NCBI RefSeq assembly: GCF_038396755.1 | Contig: NZ_CP149822.1 | Span: 3,971,001-4,035,000, forward strand | Length of the DNA stretch: 64,000 nt | Origin: Chitinophaga pollutisoli | Lineage (GTDB): Bacteria; Bacteroidota; Bacteroidia; Chitinophagales; Chitinophagaceae | Reading direction: 5' to 3' | Shown: piece after piece, positions 34,756 through 43,790 of the stretch | How the letters are laid out: each line of letters starts with the position of its first letter | Numbering within the stretch: the stretch's first letter is position 1 | The notes under the pieces: generated by a model | What the model was told of the DNA's origin: nothing | Database searches by the model: none | Seen by the model: the letters and a program-made list of their open reading frames with translations, nothing else | Position numbers and translations under genes: made by a program

Positions 34756-37700
34756 ATGGATCGTACAATTCATATCGGGAAAAATGCACGTCTGGCCACT
34801 GTCCGCAAATCGGCAGCCGTAAAAGCTGCCGCCCTTTGCCTGGCGGTGATGAGCGCCGGTATTTTACCGGCCACTGCCTACGCATGGCCTGTTGAGGTAT
34901 CCGCCTCACGTTTTGCTGCCATCAATGTGACCGGTAACGTTACCGACGACGAAGGCGCCCCCATGCCGGGCGTGGTAGTGGCCATTACAGGCACCAGCAA
35001 AGCCGTGATCACGGACGGGAATGGTTTTTATTCCATCAAAGACGTTCCGGAAGGAGCATCCCTTACCTTTAAAATGGTTGGCTACGTTACCCGGCAGGTA
35101 CCCGCCAACCAATCCGTTATCAATATCAAACTCGAAAAAGACGTGCGTACCCTCGGCGAAGTGGTGATCACCGACGGTTACCGCAACTTCACGCCGGCGA
35201 CGTCCACCGGTTCCATCAACACGGTAAGCGGCATCACGTTAGAGAATAAACCTTTCGCCAACTTCGCGCAATCGCTGCAGGGCCAGGTGGCGGGCCTTAC
35301 GGCTCCCGTAACCAGCGGCCAGCCCGGCGCTAACATCGACATCCGCATCCGCGGCGCCAGCTCCCTGCAACTCAATAACAACCCGCTGATTGTTATTGAC
35401 GGGATGATCGTTAACACCGGCCAGCTTTCACCTTATTCTACCACATCCAACGCCCTCGCCGGCCTCAACCAGAACGATATCGAACGGATCGACGTGCTGA
35501 AAGACGCGGCGGCTACCGCGGTGTATGGTTCCAGGGGCGCAGCGGGCGTTATCCTCATCACTACCAAACGCGGGAAATCCGGTAAAACACAGATCCGGGT
35601 GGATGCGGAAAGCGGGATGTCCAGCGAAATTCCGCTGCCGTACGCAGGGCGCCCCCTCAGCGCGGAACATTACGCCGAGCTATTCCGTGAAGCGCTCGCC
35701 AACGCAGGAAATACGCCCGACCAGATCGAGGCTACCGCCGAACGCTTCGGCCTCAACAGCGGCAAAAGCAACGATTGGTACGACCTCGTAACCCGCACCG
35801 GCAAACAGCAACAATATAACGTGAGCCTCAACGGCGGCAACGAGAAAACGAAATTCTTCGCTTCCGCGGGCTACTTCAACCAGGAAGCCACCACCATCGG
35901 CTCGGATATGAAAAGGATTTCAGGCCTCCTGAACCTGGACCACCAGATCAGCAAACGCCTCCAGCTGTCCATCGGCCTCAACGCTTCCAACGTGGGCCAA
36001 AACACGCCCAGCACCGACCGTACCGCCGCCAACCCCATCTGGGCCGCGCGTGCCCTCCGGCCTTTCCAGCTGGCGTATAACGACGACGGTTCCATCAATA
36101 CCAAAACCTCCGGGGACGTCAACTTCTCCACACCCTACAACCCGCTGTGGATGGCCGAGAACGACAAAAAACAGTTGTCTTTGCTGAAACTCCTCGGCAA
36201 CGCAAAACTCCGTTACAACATATGGGATAAACTGTACTTCACGACGTATATCAGCACCGATTACAACACCTACGAAGAAACCCAGTTCCTCAATCCCATC
36301 ATGGGCGACGGCGCGAACCTGAAAGGGCGCTCCCGCAACTCCTATATCCGCATCTTCAACTGGCTCACCCGCAACCAGCTCGATTACCGATTCGACATCG
36401 ATCCGGCCAACGACTTCTACGCCACGGCATCGGTGGGGTACGAAGCCCAGCGCTCCCGGGAATACCGCATGGTGGCCGACGGGTACGGGTTTCCCGCCGC
36501 GCATGAAGGCCTCACGGCATTGGGGAATGCCGGCACGGCGAACACCACTTACGCGGACTATAACAACTTCGCGTTCGTTTCCACCTATGGCAACGCCAGC
36601 GTGAACTACCGGAATAAATACGTATTGAACGCATCCCTTCGCCGCGACGGTTCCTCCCGCTTCGCGTCCAACCAGCGGTACGCAAACTTCTGGTCGGTAG
36701 GCGGCACCTGGAACCTGCACGAAGAGCAGTTCTTTGCGAAACAAAATGTGTTGTCGGCCCTGAAGCTCCGTTCTTCTTACGGCACCACCGGTAACGCGAG
36801 CCTCGGCAACTATCAATGGCTGCCGCAGGTAACGTACGGCGCCGGGTTCGCCTATGCCGGCGTGATCGGGCAATCGTTCAGCGCCCTCGGCAACCTGGAC
36901 CTCACCTGGGAAACTTCCAACAAATTCGACGTGGGCGCCGATTTCGGATTCGCGAAAAACCGGTTCATGCTGTCTGTCGATTATTATCGCAACAACATCA
37001 ACGGCCTGATCCAGGACATGCCCGCCTCCCGCGTAACCGGTTTCACCAGCGTGAAGCAGAATATCGGCGCGATGGTTAACAAGGGCTGGGAATTCATGCT
37101 GCGCGGCGACCTGGTACGCGTGAAGGATTTCAATTGGAACAGCAATCTGAACGCCGCCTTCAACCGGAATGAAATCACCAAACTGCCGCCCAACACAGCG
37201 GAGCAGAACGGAAACTTCTACCTGAAGGAGGGGCATAGCTTCAACCAGTTCTACATGCGTGAATATGCAGGCGTAGATCCGCAGAACGGTGCGATTTTAT
37301 ATTACACCGACGCAACGCATTCCGCCAAAACCGATAAATCCGGAGAAGCGAAAATGTTCCCGCTGGACCGGTATTCCGTTCCCAGGGCAACCGGCGGTTT
37401 CTTTAACATGTTCACTTACAAAAATATCTCGCTCGGCGTGGATTTCAACTACGCGCTCGGTTACTCAGTGCTTTCCGCATCCGATGTGTACTTCACGGTA
37501 GGCACCTATTATACCAACAACAAGTACCAGTATATCTACGACAACCGCTGGACCACCCCCGGGCAGGTGACCGATGTACCGAAATACACGCAGGGACAGG
37601 ATATCACGCCCAGCACCTACAGGCTGTATAAAGGCGATCACATCCGCCTGAAAAACGTGCAGGTGGGATACGATTTCAACAATCTCGCCGCCATCAAACG

Positions 37701-37866
37701 GATCGGCGTTTCCAAACTGCAGGTATACGCACGCGCAACCAACTTCGCCACCTGGACGTTCGACAAGCGCCTGCCCTTCGATCCGGAAGTGGGGTATAGC
37801 GGCCTGGAGTCGCAGGATATGTTCCAGTACAAAACATTCACTTTCGGCATTAACGTGGGACTTTAA
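34756..37866 (+). CDS. SusC/RagA TonB-dependent receptor (no STN)
   Basis: A 1036-residue outer-membrane importer. A rather long signal ends near ATAYA (34-41), followed by the regulatory-like domain (INVTGNVTDDEGAPMPGVVVAITGT), the plug with VVITDGYRNFTPATSTGSINTV and DAAATAVYGSRGAAGVILITTKRG, and the barrel. Unlike the SusC at 22725 it has no STN domain and no sigma/FecR neighbour, so it should be controlled by some other regulator. It heads a three-gene run with SusD and a heparinase II-like lyase, so an acidic polysaccharide is the likely ligand. Confidence 0.94.
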   Translation: MDRTIHIGKNARLATVRKSAAVKAAALCLAVMSAGILPATAYAWPVEVSASRFAAINVTGNVTDDEGAPMPGVVVAITGTSKAVITDGNGFYSIKDVPEGASLTFKMVGYVTRQVPANQSVINIKLEKDVRTLGEVVITDGYRNFTPATSTGSINTVSGITLENKPFANFAQSLQGQVAGLTAPVTSGQPGANIDIRIRGASSLQLNNNPLIVIDGMIVNTGQLSPYSTTSNALAGLNQNDIERIDVLKDAAATAVYGSRGAAGVILITTKRGKSGKTQIRVDAESGMSSEIPLPYAGRPLSAEHYAELFREALANAGNTPDQIEATAERFGLNSGKSNDWYDLVTRTGKQQQYNVSLNGGNEKTKFFASAGYFNQEATTIGSDMKRISGLLNLDHQISKRLQLSIGLNASNVGQNTPSTDRTAANPIWAARALRPFQLAYNDDGSINTKTSGDVNFSTPYNPLWMAENDKKQLSLLKLLGNAKLRYNIWDKLYFTTYISTDYNTYEETQFLNPIMGDGANLKGRSRNSYIRIFNWLTRNQLDYRFDIDPANDFYATASVGYEAQRSREYRMVADGYGFPAAHEGLTALGNAGTANTTYADYNNFAFVSTYGNASVNYRNKYVLNASLRRDGSSRFASNQRYANFWSVGGTWNLHEEQFFAKQNVLSALKLRSSYGTTGNASLGNYQWLPQVTYGAGFAYAGVIGQSFSALGNLDLTWETSNKFDVGADFGFAKNRFMLSVDYYRNNINGLIQDMPASRVTGFTSVKQNIGAMVNKGWEFMLRGDLVRVKDFNWNSNLNAAFNRNEITKLPPNTAEQNGNFYLKEGHSFNQFYMREYAGVDPQNGAILYYTDATHSAKTDKSGEAKMFPLDRYSVPRATGGFFNMFTYKNISLGVDFNYALGYSVLSASDVYFTVGTYYTNNKYQYIYDNRWTTPGQVTDVPKYTQGQDITPSTYRLYKGDHIRLKNVQVGYDFNNLAAIKRIGVSKLQVYARATNFATWTFDKRLPFDPEVGYSGLESQDMFQYKTFTFGINVGL

Positions 37867-37877
37867 AAAACTGACAC

Positions 37878-39317
37878 ATGAAGAAAAGAAATGCATATAT
37901 AGCGATACTGGCCGCCATGACGATGACGGCGGCTTCCTGCGGCAAGGGCTTTCTCGACGAAGAACCTTCCCTCAGCGTTTCGGTAGGCAGTGCGATCCTT
38001 ACGGAAGGCAACATGCTGGAAGCGATGAACGGCGCCTACCGCGCCATGACGCCTACCTTGCTTTTCGGTCGCAACGTGCCGTTGTTCGGGGATCTGCTGG
38101 CGGATAATGTGTATCTGTCCATCTCGAATTCCAACCGGCTCGTGCCCATGAATAACTACACTTTCGTGGGTTCTTCCGCCGAGGCGGCGGGCATCTGGGC
38201 GAATGCCTACCTGGCCATCCAGCAGGCCAACCGCGTCATCAGTACAAACCTGACTGCCAGCAATAACGTGAACCAGATGACCGGCGAAGCACACGCGCTG
38301 CGGGCGATCTGTTACTTCTACCTCGTGAATTATTTCGCTAAACCGTACGCGGAGAATCCCGATGCCGACGGCGTGCCCGTGGTAACGCTGCCCGCCAGCG
38401 AAACCGGCGCGCTCATCAAACCCGCGCGGAACAAGGTGAGGGAAGTATACGCCCAGATCATCAGCGATCTCGAAAAAGCGTATGAACTGATGCCGGCAAC
38501 AGGCATGACGATCCATCCCAACAACTCCAATTTCTTCTCCAAATACGCCGCCAAAGCCCTCCAGGCCCGCGCTTACCTCTATATGGGCGAATGGGCCAAA
38601 GCCCGGGACGCGGCCGCGATCGTGGAGAAAGACGGAGGATTCAGCCTAACCGGAACCGAAGCTGCATTCAACACCTACTGGGGTGGCAACGTAGCGCGGA
38701 CCGACAAGCTGGAAACGATTTTCGAGCTGAATTACAACGCCACCGCCAACCTGGGCGTGGAAGGGCTCGATGCGATCTATAGCCGCAGCGCGGTAGGCGA
38801 TATGCTGGTGACCGATGAGCTGTATAATCTTTACGCCGCTACCGACAGGAGGCGCGGGCTGATCGTACCCGGCCAGCGCGGCGGGCTCGACGTGCTCTAT
38901 GTAAATAAATACCAGAACGTTGCCAACGCCGACCGCGACGACGTGAAACTGCTCCGCTATGCCGAAGTGCTCCTCATCCTCGCCGAATCGCACGCCCGCC
39001 TGGGGAACGATACGGAAGGACAGAAATACCTGGACATGGTAGCGCAAAACCGCGACGCTGCTCTCGCCGGATCCACGCTTACCGGCCAGGCGCTGGTAGA
39101 TGCCGTGATCGTGGAGCGCAGAAAAGAGCTGGCATTCGAAGGGCTGCGGCTGTTCGATCTCTACCGGCAGAATGCTACCTTTAACCGGCCCAACATGGGC
39201 GTGAAGGCGCATTCTTCGTACGTGGAAGTGAAAACAACGGATTTCAGAAGGTTGCAGCCGATTCCCGAAGCGGAACTGGCGGCCAATCCGAATATGAGGA
39301 AGAACCTGGGGTATTAA
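37878..39317 (+). CDS. SusD/RagB nutrient-binding lipoprotein
   Basis: A 479-residue lipoprotein, 11 bp behind its SusC partner. The lipobox is TAASC. SusD features are NAYLAIQQANRVIS, TGEAHALRAICYFYLVNYFAKPYAENPDADGVPVV, AARAYLYMGEWAKARDAAAIV-like TPR helices, and the RagB end VIVERRKELAFEGLRLFDLYRQNATF with RLQPIPEAELAANPNMRKNLGY. It would capture the polysaccharide at the surface. A hairpin lies between it and the lyase gene. Confidence 0.95.
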   Translation: MKKRNAYIAILAAMTMTAASCGKGFLDEEPSLSVSVGSAILTEGNMLEAMNGAYRAMTPTLLFGRNVPLFGDLLADNVYLSISNSNRLVPMNNYTFVGSSAEAAGIWANAYLAIQQANRVISTNLTASNNVNQMTGEAHALRAICYFYLVNYFAKPYAENPDADGVPVVTLPASETGALIKPARNKVREVYAQIISDLEKAYELMPATGMTIHPNNSNFFSKYAAKALQARAYLYMGEWAKARDAAAIVEKDGGFSLTGTEAAFNTYWGGNVARTDKLETIFELNYNATANLGVEGLDAIYSRSAVGDMLVTDELYNLYAATDRRRGLIVPGQRGGLDVLYVNKYQNVANADRDDVKLLRYAEVLLILAESHARLGNDTEGQKYLDMVAQNRDAALAGSTLTGQALVDAVIVERRKELAFEGLRLFDLYRQNATFNRPNMGVKAHSSYVEVKTTDFRRLQPIPEAELAANPNMRKNLGY

Positions 39318-39336
39318 TGTCGGGACTGTAGTTTGT

Positions 39337-39378
39337 GCCGGTTCCCCGGGGGCGAATGCTCCGGGGAATCGGGCTTTT
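39337..39378 (+). terminator. terminator-like hairpin between SusD and lyase
   Basis: Stem GTTCCCCGG/CCGGGGAAT (39341-39349 with 39361-39369), extended outward by GCCG/CGGGC pairs, then CTTTTAT. The T run is weak, so it may be an attenuator or mRNA-processing hairpin rather than a full stop within the operon. Confidence 0.5.
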
Positions 39379-39405
39379 ATCAACATACGAGAGACGGAAC
39401 AGAAA

Positions 39406-42129
39406 ATGCATATGAAATTGAAAACAGGTGTAGTTATTGGCGTGTTGTTGAACTTCGTTTCAATGACCGTTTTCGCCCAGGCTTACCCGGCTGTGGTGGG
39501 AGACAAATATGTGAATCGCCAGCCCGCACATCGTGCGAAACTGAACGGCCAATCCGTTTCGGTGGTGAATACGGCCGATGGTAAAGGGAAACTGGTGGGG
39601 TTGAAGAAAGATGTGAAAACCGCTCGCCCGGCGGACCTTACTTTTACGGTGAAAGTCCCGGCTAGGGGATTGTATGAGTTGTCGACCTGGGCCGTTCCGG
39701 AGAAAGAGGGAACGCCCGCAACGGCGGCGCATGTCAAAATACAGATTGGCGACCGCCGTCCCACCACGCGCATCCTCTTCGACGCGTACCACGGCAACCA
39801 CCAGATCGCCGGGAAGTTCGATATGGAAGCAAAGGAAGAAAAGGTGAAGATCTGGCTTCCGGAAGGCGTGCGCCTCGGATATATCGAATGGAAAAACGCC
39901 AACGATCCGGCCATCCCGGAAAAGGCGCAACGTTATACGCCTGGTATTACGCCGCCTGCGGGGCATCCGCGCATCTGGGTGACGCCGCAATCTTTGCCGT
40001 TGGTGAAATCGCGGCTCATGCAGGGCGAGAACAAAGCAGCCTGGGATAAAGTACATGCCGCTGCCATCGTTCCTTTCCGCTTCGATTTCAACCCGGATGA
40101 AGAAATTTTTTACCGGGAAGATGTGGAGAAAGCGGTGGAAACGAAAGCATTTTATTACCTCATGACCGGCGACAAAACCGTGGGCCGCGAAGCGTCGAAG
40201 CTCATGGCCGATTACCTGTCGGTCCTCGAATTCGGGAACGTTACCTACGGTGATATCACACGGGAGATCGGGCGCTCCATTTATGTGGCGGCGCTGGTGT
40301 ATGACTGGTGTTATGATTTGCTGAGCGAATCCGACCGTAGAAACCTCCGCTTCCATATGCTCCGCCTCGCGCGCGACATGGAGATCGGGTGGCCGCCGTT
40401 TATGGACAGCATCATCAACGGTCATGGTAACGAAGCCCAGATCAGCCGCGACCTCCTGGCCATGGCCATCGCCATGTACGACGAAGATCCGTTGCCGTAT
40501 AAATACACGGCGTACACGGTGCTCGAAGAGCTGGTGCCCATGCGGAAATTCGAATACGAATCGCCGCGGCATAACCAGGGCGTCGATTACGGTGCTTACC
40601 GCCTCATGTGGGAAATGCATGCCGTTTGGCTGTTTTACCGGATGACGGGGCATCCCGTTTTCGACGATAACATCAAGCATCTCCCATACTACTGGCTCTA
40701 TATGCGCCTGCCCGACGGGTACATGCTCCGCGACGGCGACATGTTTTCCGTGAAAGGCGGTACCAATGCCCCGCTGTACTGGAAACAGCCGATGGCCATG
40801 TTGCTCAGTTACGCCTACGCCAATGATCCCTTGCTGAAAGCGGAGTTTCAGCGGCAGGGCGGGCTTCCCGATAATCCCGTGTTGTTCCTGCTGGTAAACG
40901 ATCCCGCCTTGCCGGCGGATCACGATCTCACGAAACTGCCGCTGACAAAGGATTTTGGTAAAGTGCTCGGCGGCGTGGTGGCACGCACCGGTTGGAACAA
41001 TTCGCCGGAAAGTAAAGATGTGATCGCCGAGATCAAAGGCGGCGGGTATCATTTCGCCAACCACCAACATGCCGATGCGGGCGGGTTGCAAATTTACCAT
41101 CATGGCATCCAGGTGGGGGATATTGGATTGTATCTTTCTTATGGAACGCCTTACGATTTCAACTTCAATAAACGATCGATCGCGCATAGCATGATGCTGG
41201 CCGTGGACCCGAATGAAAAGCTGCGCTTCCGCACGAAGCTCCAGGATGGCGGTACCCGCTTCAACCAGCGTTTTCCGCAGTCGATGGAGGAAACGACCAC
41301 GGATCCCTGGTTCGATAACGGGAAGGTGATGTCGGGCGCATATGGCCCGTTGGCCCAAAAGCCTGCCTTCAGCTATTTCAAAGCCGATCTCACCGGGGCG
41401 TATTCTTCGAAGATGTCGCAATATGCGCGGGGATTTCTTTTCCTGAACCTTTTCCGGGAAGATGTGCCGGCCATTATTATCCTCACCGATGATATGACAA
41501 CGGCTGATCCCTCTTTCAAAAAATACTGGCAGATTAATACCCTGCAACAGCCGCAGACCACGGGCGATACCTGGGTGCTGCGCAATGCGTTGAAAGGGTT
41601 GGAAGGCAATACCCATGTGCAGATGCTCGTTCCGGCGGCCGGCGCCCGCAAGCTGGAAGTGCTGGCGGGAGCTGATGCCAACAGCACCTTTGGCAACCGC
41701 TTTGAAGTGAAGTCCACCAAGCCGGAGGCCAGCGCTTACCGGATGATGGTAACACCGGTGGAAGCGCGTGACCGGGATAAGTTCCTCACGGTTTTCCAGA
41801 TGGCGGAAGGGGATGCGAAACCCTTGCCGCTGCAATTCCGTGAGGATAACGGCATGTACCAGCTGACGGTAGCCGACCGGGTGGTATGCATGAGCGCGAA
41901 CGCTGCGGATGCGGATGCCGCTTTCACGGTGGAAGTGCCCGCGGGCGCGTCGTGGCAGGTAGTTTTGGCCGGCCTGAAGCCCGGATTCTGGAATATACGC
42001 CAGGAAGGCGGAACGGTGCATTTCAACACCGATGTAGTGGCCGGTAACAATACCGTACACTTCACCGCGGGTGCGGGAAAGTACGTGGTGAGCCCGGGAA
42101 GGGCTTACGGAGCGAAGGACGTGGAGTAA
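39406..42129 (+). CDS. heparinase II/III-like polysaccharide lyase (PL21-like)
   Basis: A 907-residue secreted lyase. A signal peptide ends near VFAQ; residues about 25-190 form an extra beta-rich N-terminal domain, then an alpha/alpha toroid, the heparinase II/III beta-sandwich from about 520 and a C-terminal sandwich. HGNE gives His340/Glu343, Tyr395 lies in GVDYGAY and His553 in NHQHADAGG. These match the known catalytic residues of Pedobacter heparinase II (His202, Glu205, Tyr257, His406) with the 3- and 55-residue spacings conserved exactly. It would cleave heparan-type or another uronate polysaccharide by beta-elimination. No sulfatase or unsaturated-uronyl hydrolase is seen nearby. ATG at 39412 is an alternative start. 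Confidence 0.88.
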   Translation: MHMKLKTGVVIGVLLNFVSMTVFAQAYPAVVGDKYVNRQPAHRAKLNGQSVSVVNTADGKGKLVGLKKDVKTARPADLTFTVKVPARGLYELSTWAVPEKEGTPATAAHVKIQIGDRRPTTRILFDAYHGNHQIAGKFDMEAKEEKVKIWLPEGVRLGYIEWKNANDPAIPEKAQRYTPGITPPAGHPRIWVTPQSLPLVKSRLMQGENKAAWDKVHAAAIVPFRFDFNPDEEIFYREDVEKAVETKAFYYLMTGDKTVGREASKLMADYLSVLEFGNVTYGDITREIGRSIYVAALVYDWCYDLLSESDRRNLRFHMLRLARDMEIGWPPFMDSIINGHGNEAQISRDLLAMAIAMYDEDPLPYKYTAYTVLEELVPMRKFEYESPRHNQGVDYGAYRLMWEMHAVWLFYRMTGHPVFDDNIKHLPYYWLYMRLPDGYMLRDGDMFSVKGGTNAPLYWKQPMAMLLSYAYANDPLLKAEFQRQGGLPDNPVLFLLVNDPALPADHDLTKLPLTKDFGKVLGGVVARTGWNNSPESKDVIAEIKGGGYHFANHQHADAGGLQIYHHGIQVGDIGLYLSYGTPYDFNFNKRSIAHSMMLAVDPNEKLRFRTKLQDGGTRFNQRFPQSMEETTTDPWFDNGKVMSGAYGPLAQKPAFSYFKADLTGAYSSKMSQYARGFLFLNLFREDVPAIIILTDDMTTADPSFKKYWQINTLQQPQTTGDTWVLRNALKGLEGNTHVQMLVPAAGARKLEVLAGADANSTFGNRFEVKSTKPEASAYRMMVTPVEARDRDKFLTVFQMAEGDAKPLPLQFREDNGMYQLTVADRVVCMSANAADADAAFTVEVPAGASWQVVLAGLKPGFWNIRQEGGTVHFNTDVVAGNNTVHFTAGAGKYVVSPGRAYGAKDVE

Positions 42130-42164
42130 ATCCACCGGATTTGCGGATTACTTGTTAGCATAGT

Positions 42165-42195
42165 AGCCCGGTTGCTGTGAAGCGCCGGGCTTTTT
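42165..42195 (+). terminator. terminator of the lyase Sus locus
   Basis: Stem AGCCCGG/CCGGGCT (42165-42171 with 42185-42191), 13-nt loop and T5 tail, 35 bp after the lyase stop. Confidence 0.8.
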
Positions 42196-42365
42196 CGCGC
42201 CAGGTCGCAAATAGACCCCGGATTTGTCGTATTCTGCCACCTCTGTTATCGGATTTTACCGCCACTTTTGTAGTGCAAACGATCGAAACCGGTGGAGCAG
42301 CAACCACGTCAAAAAACGGGCGGAACCGAAAAGCCAGAAGAGTAGGACCCAAAAAAACAGATCTT

Positions 42366-42815
42366 ATGTCAGCCAATTCAGTTTCTTTCCACAGAATGCT
42401 TAAAACCACACCGGAAAAGGTTTTCCGTGCTTTTACCGAATCCGCCGCCATTGCAAGCTGGCTTCCTCCGTACGGATTTCTCTGCACCGTACACGAACAG
42501 GACGCAAAAGTGGGTGGTACTTACCGGATGTCGTTCCAAAACTTTTCCACCGGCAACAGCCATTCCTTCCATGGGAAGTATTTGGAAATCAAACCGAATG
42601 AATTGTTGAAATATACAGATGTATTTGACGATCCCAATCTTCCCGGCGAAATGATCACGACGATCTCCATGCGTAAGACCATCGCAGGAACAGAAATCAA
42701 CATTACGCAGGAAGGGTTGCCCGCCGCCATCCCGGTAGAGTTCTGCTACCTCGGCTGGCAGGAATCGCTGGAGAAGTTGGCGAAGCTCGTGGAGCCGGAG
42801 ATCCCGGATGCGTGA
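42366..42815 (+). CDS. SRPBCC/AHSA1 domain protein
   Basis: A 149-residue START-like cytoplasmic protein: SFHRMLKTTPEKVFRAFTESAAIASWLPPYGF, GGTYRMSFQNFSTG, HSFHGKYLEIKPNELLKYTDVFDDP, and the closing helix LGWQESLEKLAKLVEP. Such proteins bind hydrophobic ligands in an internal cavity; the ligand is unknown. The frame is open from 42177, but the upstream 63 codons are Arg-rich and lie over a terminator, so the ATG at 42366 is the start. It ends just before a terminator at 42828. Confidence 0.85.
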   Translation: MSANSVSFHRMLKTTPEKVFRAFTESAAIASWLPPYGFLCTVHEQDAKVGGTYRMSFQNFSTGNSHSFHGKYLEIKPNELLKYTDVFDDPNLPGEMITTISMRKTIAGTEINITQEGLPAAIPVEFCYLGWQESLEKLAKLVEPEIPDA

Positions 42816-42827
42816 GGAAATACATGT

Positions 42828-42855
42828 AAAGCGATCCTGTCGGGATCGCTTTTTT
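42828..42855 (+). terminator. terminator after the SRPBCC gene
   Basis: A perfect 10-bp stem AAAGCGATCC/GGATCGCTTT (42828-42837 with 42843-42852), 5-nt loop and T6 tail. It overlaps the upstream extension of the AraC open frame, which supports the later AraC start at 42886. Confidence 0.85.
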
Positions 42856-42885
42856 GATATCGCCAGGTTGCGTATCTTGAACGTG

Positions 42886-43707
42886 ATGGGAAAAGCACTG
42901 AATGGCATACCGGTAAAATCGAAAATTGCGGCAGACAGCCTCTTTAAGATCAGCACGATGAAAGCGGTCATCAAGCCCACGTGGCCGCATCGCCATGCAG
43001 ATTATCATGAGTTGATCTTCCTGGATGACGGAGCCGGTTTTCATGAAATCGATGATAGCCGGTTTGATGTAAATCCTCCGGTTGTGTTTTATCTAAGACC
43101 CGGCCAAACGCACTGCTGGAACTTTTCAGCACTGCCCAAAGGTTACGTCCTGCTGTTCAGGGAAGAACTGCTGCTGAAGGATGATATCGATTTTCTGTTT
43201 GGACTATCTGCCTGCACGCATATTACGGAAGATGCGCGCCTCTTTCCCCTCCTGGCGGATCTGTACAGTGAATTTCAGGCCGGCGGGATGGCAGACCCGG
43301 TTGCAGGCGCTTTTCTCCACTTGCTCGTCATAAAGCTGAAAGCGGTCGCAGGAACCAAGATGGGCGGGGCGGGACTGGCAGACGGACTCTTCCAGCAATA
43401 CAAACGCATGGTCAACGATCATTTCCAGGAAAGCAGGCTGCTCAAGTTTTATGCCGGCCGGCTGAATACGACCGTTGGCACCTTACATGCCGCCTGTAAA
43501 AAGTCGACGGGTAAAACGGCCGCGTCCATCATCAACGAACGGGTGTTGCTGGAAGCCAAAATGCTGCTATCGGCAACGGCTTTACCAATTAAGCAGATCG
43601 CCGCGGACCTGCAGTTCTCCGATGCCCCCCATTTCGCCCATTTCTTTAAACAACATACGAACCTTACGCCCCGTAAATACCGCGATATGGCCCTTTCGAA
43701 GCAATGA
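42886..43707 (+). CDS. AraC family transcriptional regulator
   Basis: A 273-residue regulator. The N-terminal cupin-like sensor has TWPHRHADYHELIFLDDGAGFHEID and PPVVFYLRPGQTHCW; the C-terminal double helix-turn-helix reads LNTTVGTLHAACKKSTGKTAASIINERVLLEAKMLLSATALPIKQIAADLQFSDAPHFAHFFKQHTNLTPRKYR. The signal is probably a small molecule in the cupin pocket. The ATG at 42886 is chosen because a terminator covers the upstream extension. Its likely target is the OMP-barrel gene that starts 83 bp downstream, whose promoter holds two direct repeats; the first begins 1 bp before the end of this gene. Confidence 0.88.
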   Translation: MGKALNGIPVKSKIAADSLFKISTMKAVIKPTWPHRHADYHELIFLDDGAGFHEIDDSRFDVNPPVVFYLRPGQTHCWNFSALPKGYVLLFREELLLKDDIDFLFGLSACTHITEDARLFPLLADLYSEFQAGGMADPVAGAFLHLLVIKLKAVAGTKMGGAGLADGLFQQYKRMVNDHFQESRLLKFYAGRLNTTVGTLHAACKKSTGKTAASIINERVLLEAKMLLSATALPIKQIAADLQFSDAPHFAHFFKQHTNLTPRKYRDMALSKQ

Positions 43708-43765
43708 TTCTACAATAATTGCCTTCGATCCTACAATCCCGCATTTCTTTGGCCGCTTATCTTTG
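43706..43765 (+). promoter_or_regulatory. AraC-type direct repeats and -7 box of OMP gene
   Basis: GATTCTACAAT (43706-43716) and GATCCTACAAT (43727-43737) are an 11-bp direct repeat with one mismatch and a 21-bp period, two helical turns. The second repeat occupies the -33 position of a perfect -7 box TATCTTTG (43758-43765); no TTTG -33 box exists. This is the class II arrangement of AraC activators. Confidence 0.7.
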
Positions 43766-43790
43766 CGACGGTTTAATATAATCGTCCCTG

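Noticed and set aside
39460..42135. 891-codon open frame on the minus strand across the lyase gene
   Set aside because: It is the antisense shadow of a gene with clear catalytic motifs; its translation is rich in His, Arg and Val without any domain pattern.
42177..42365. N-terminal extension of the SRPBCC protein
   Set aside because: The 63 extra codons are Arg/Lys-rich, lie just behind a terminator and precede the normal family start.
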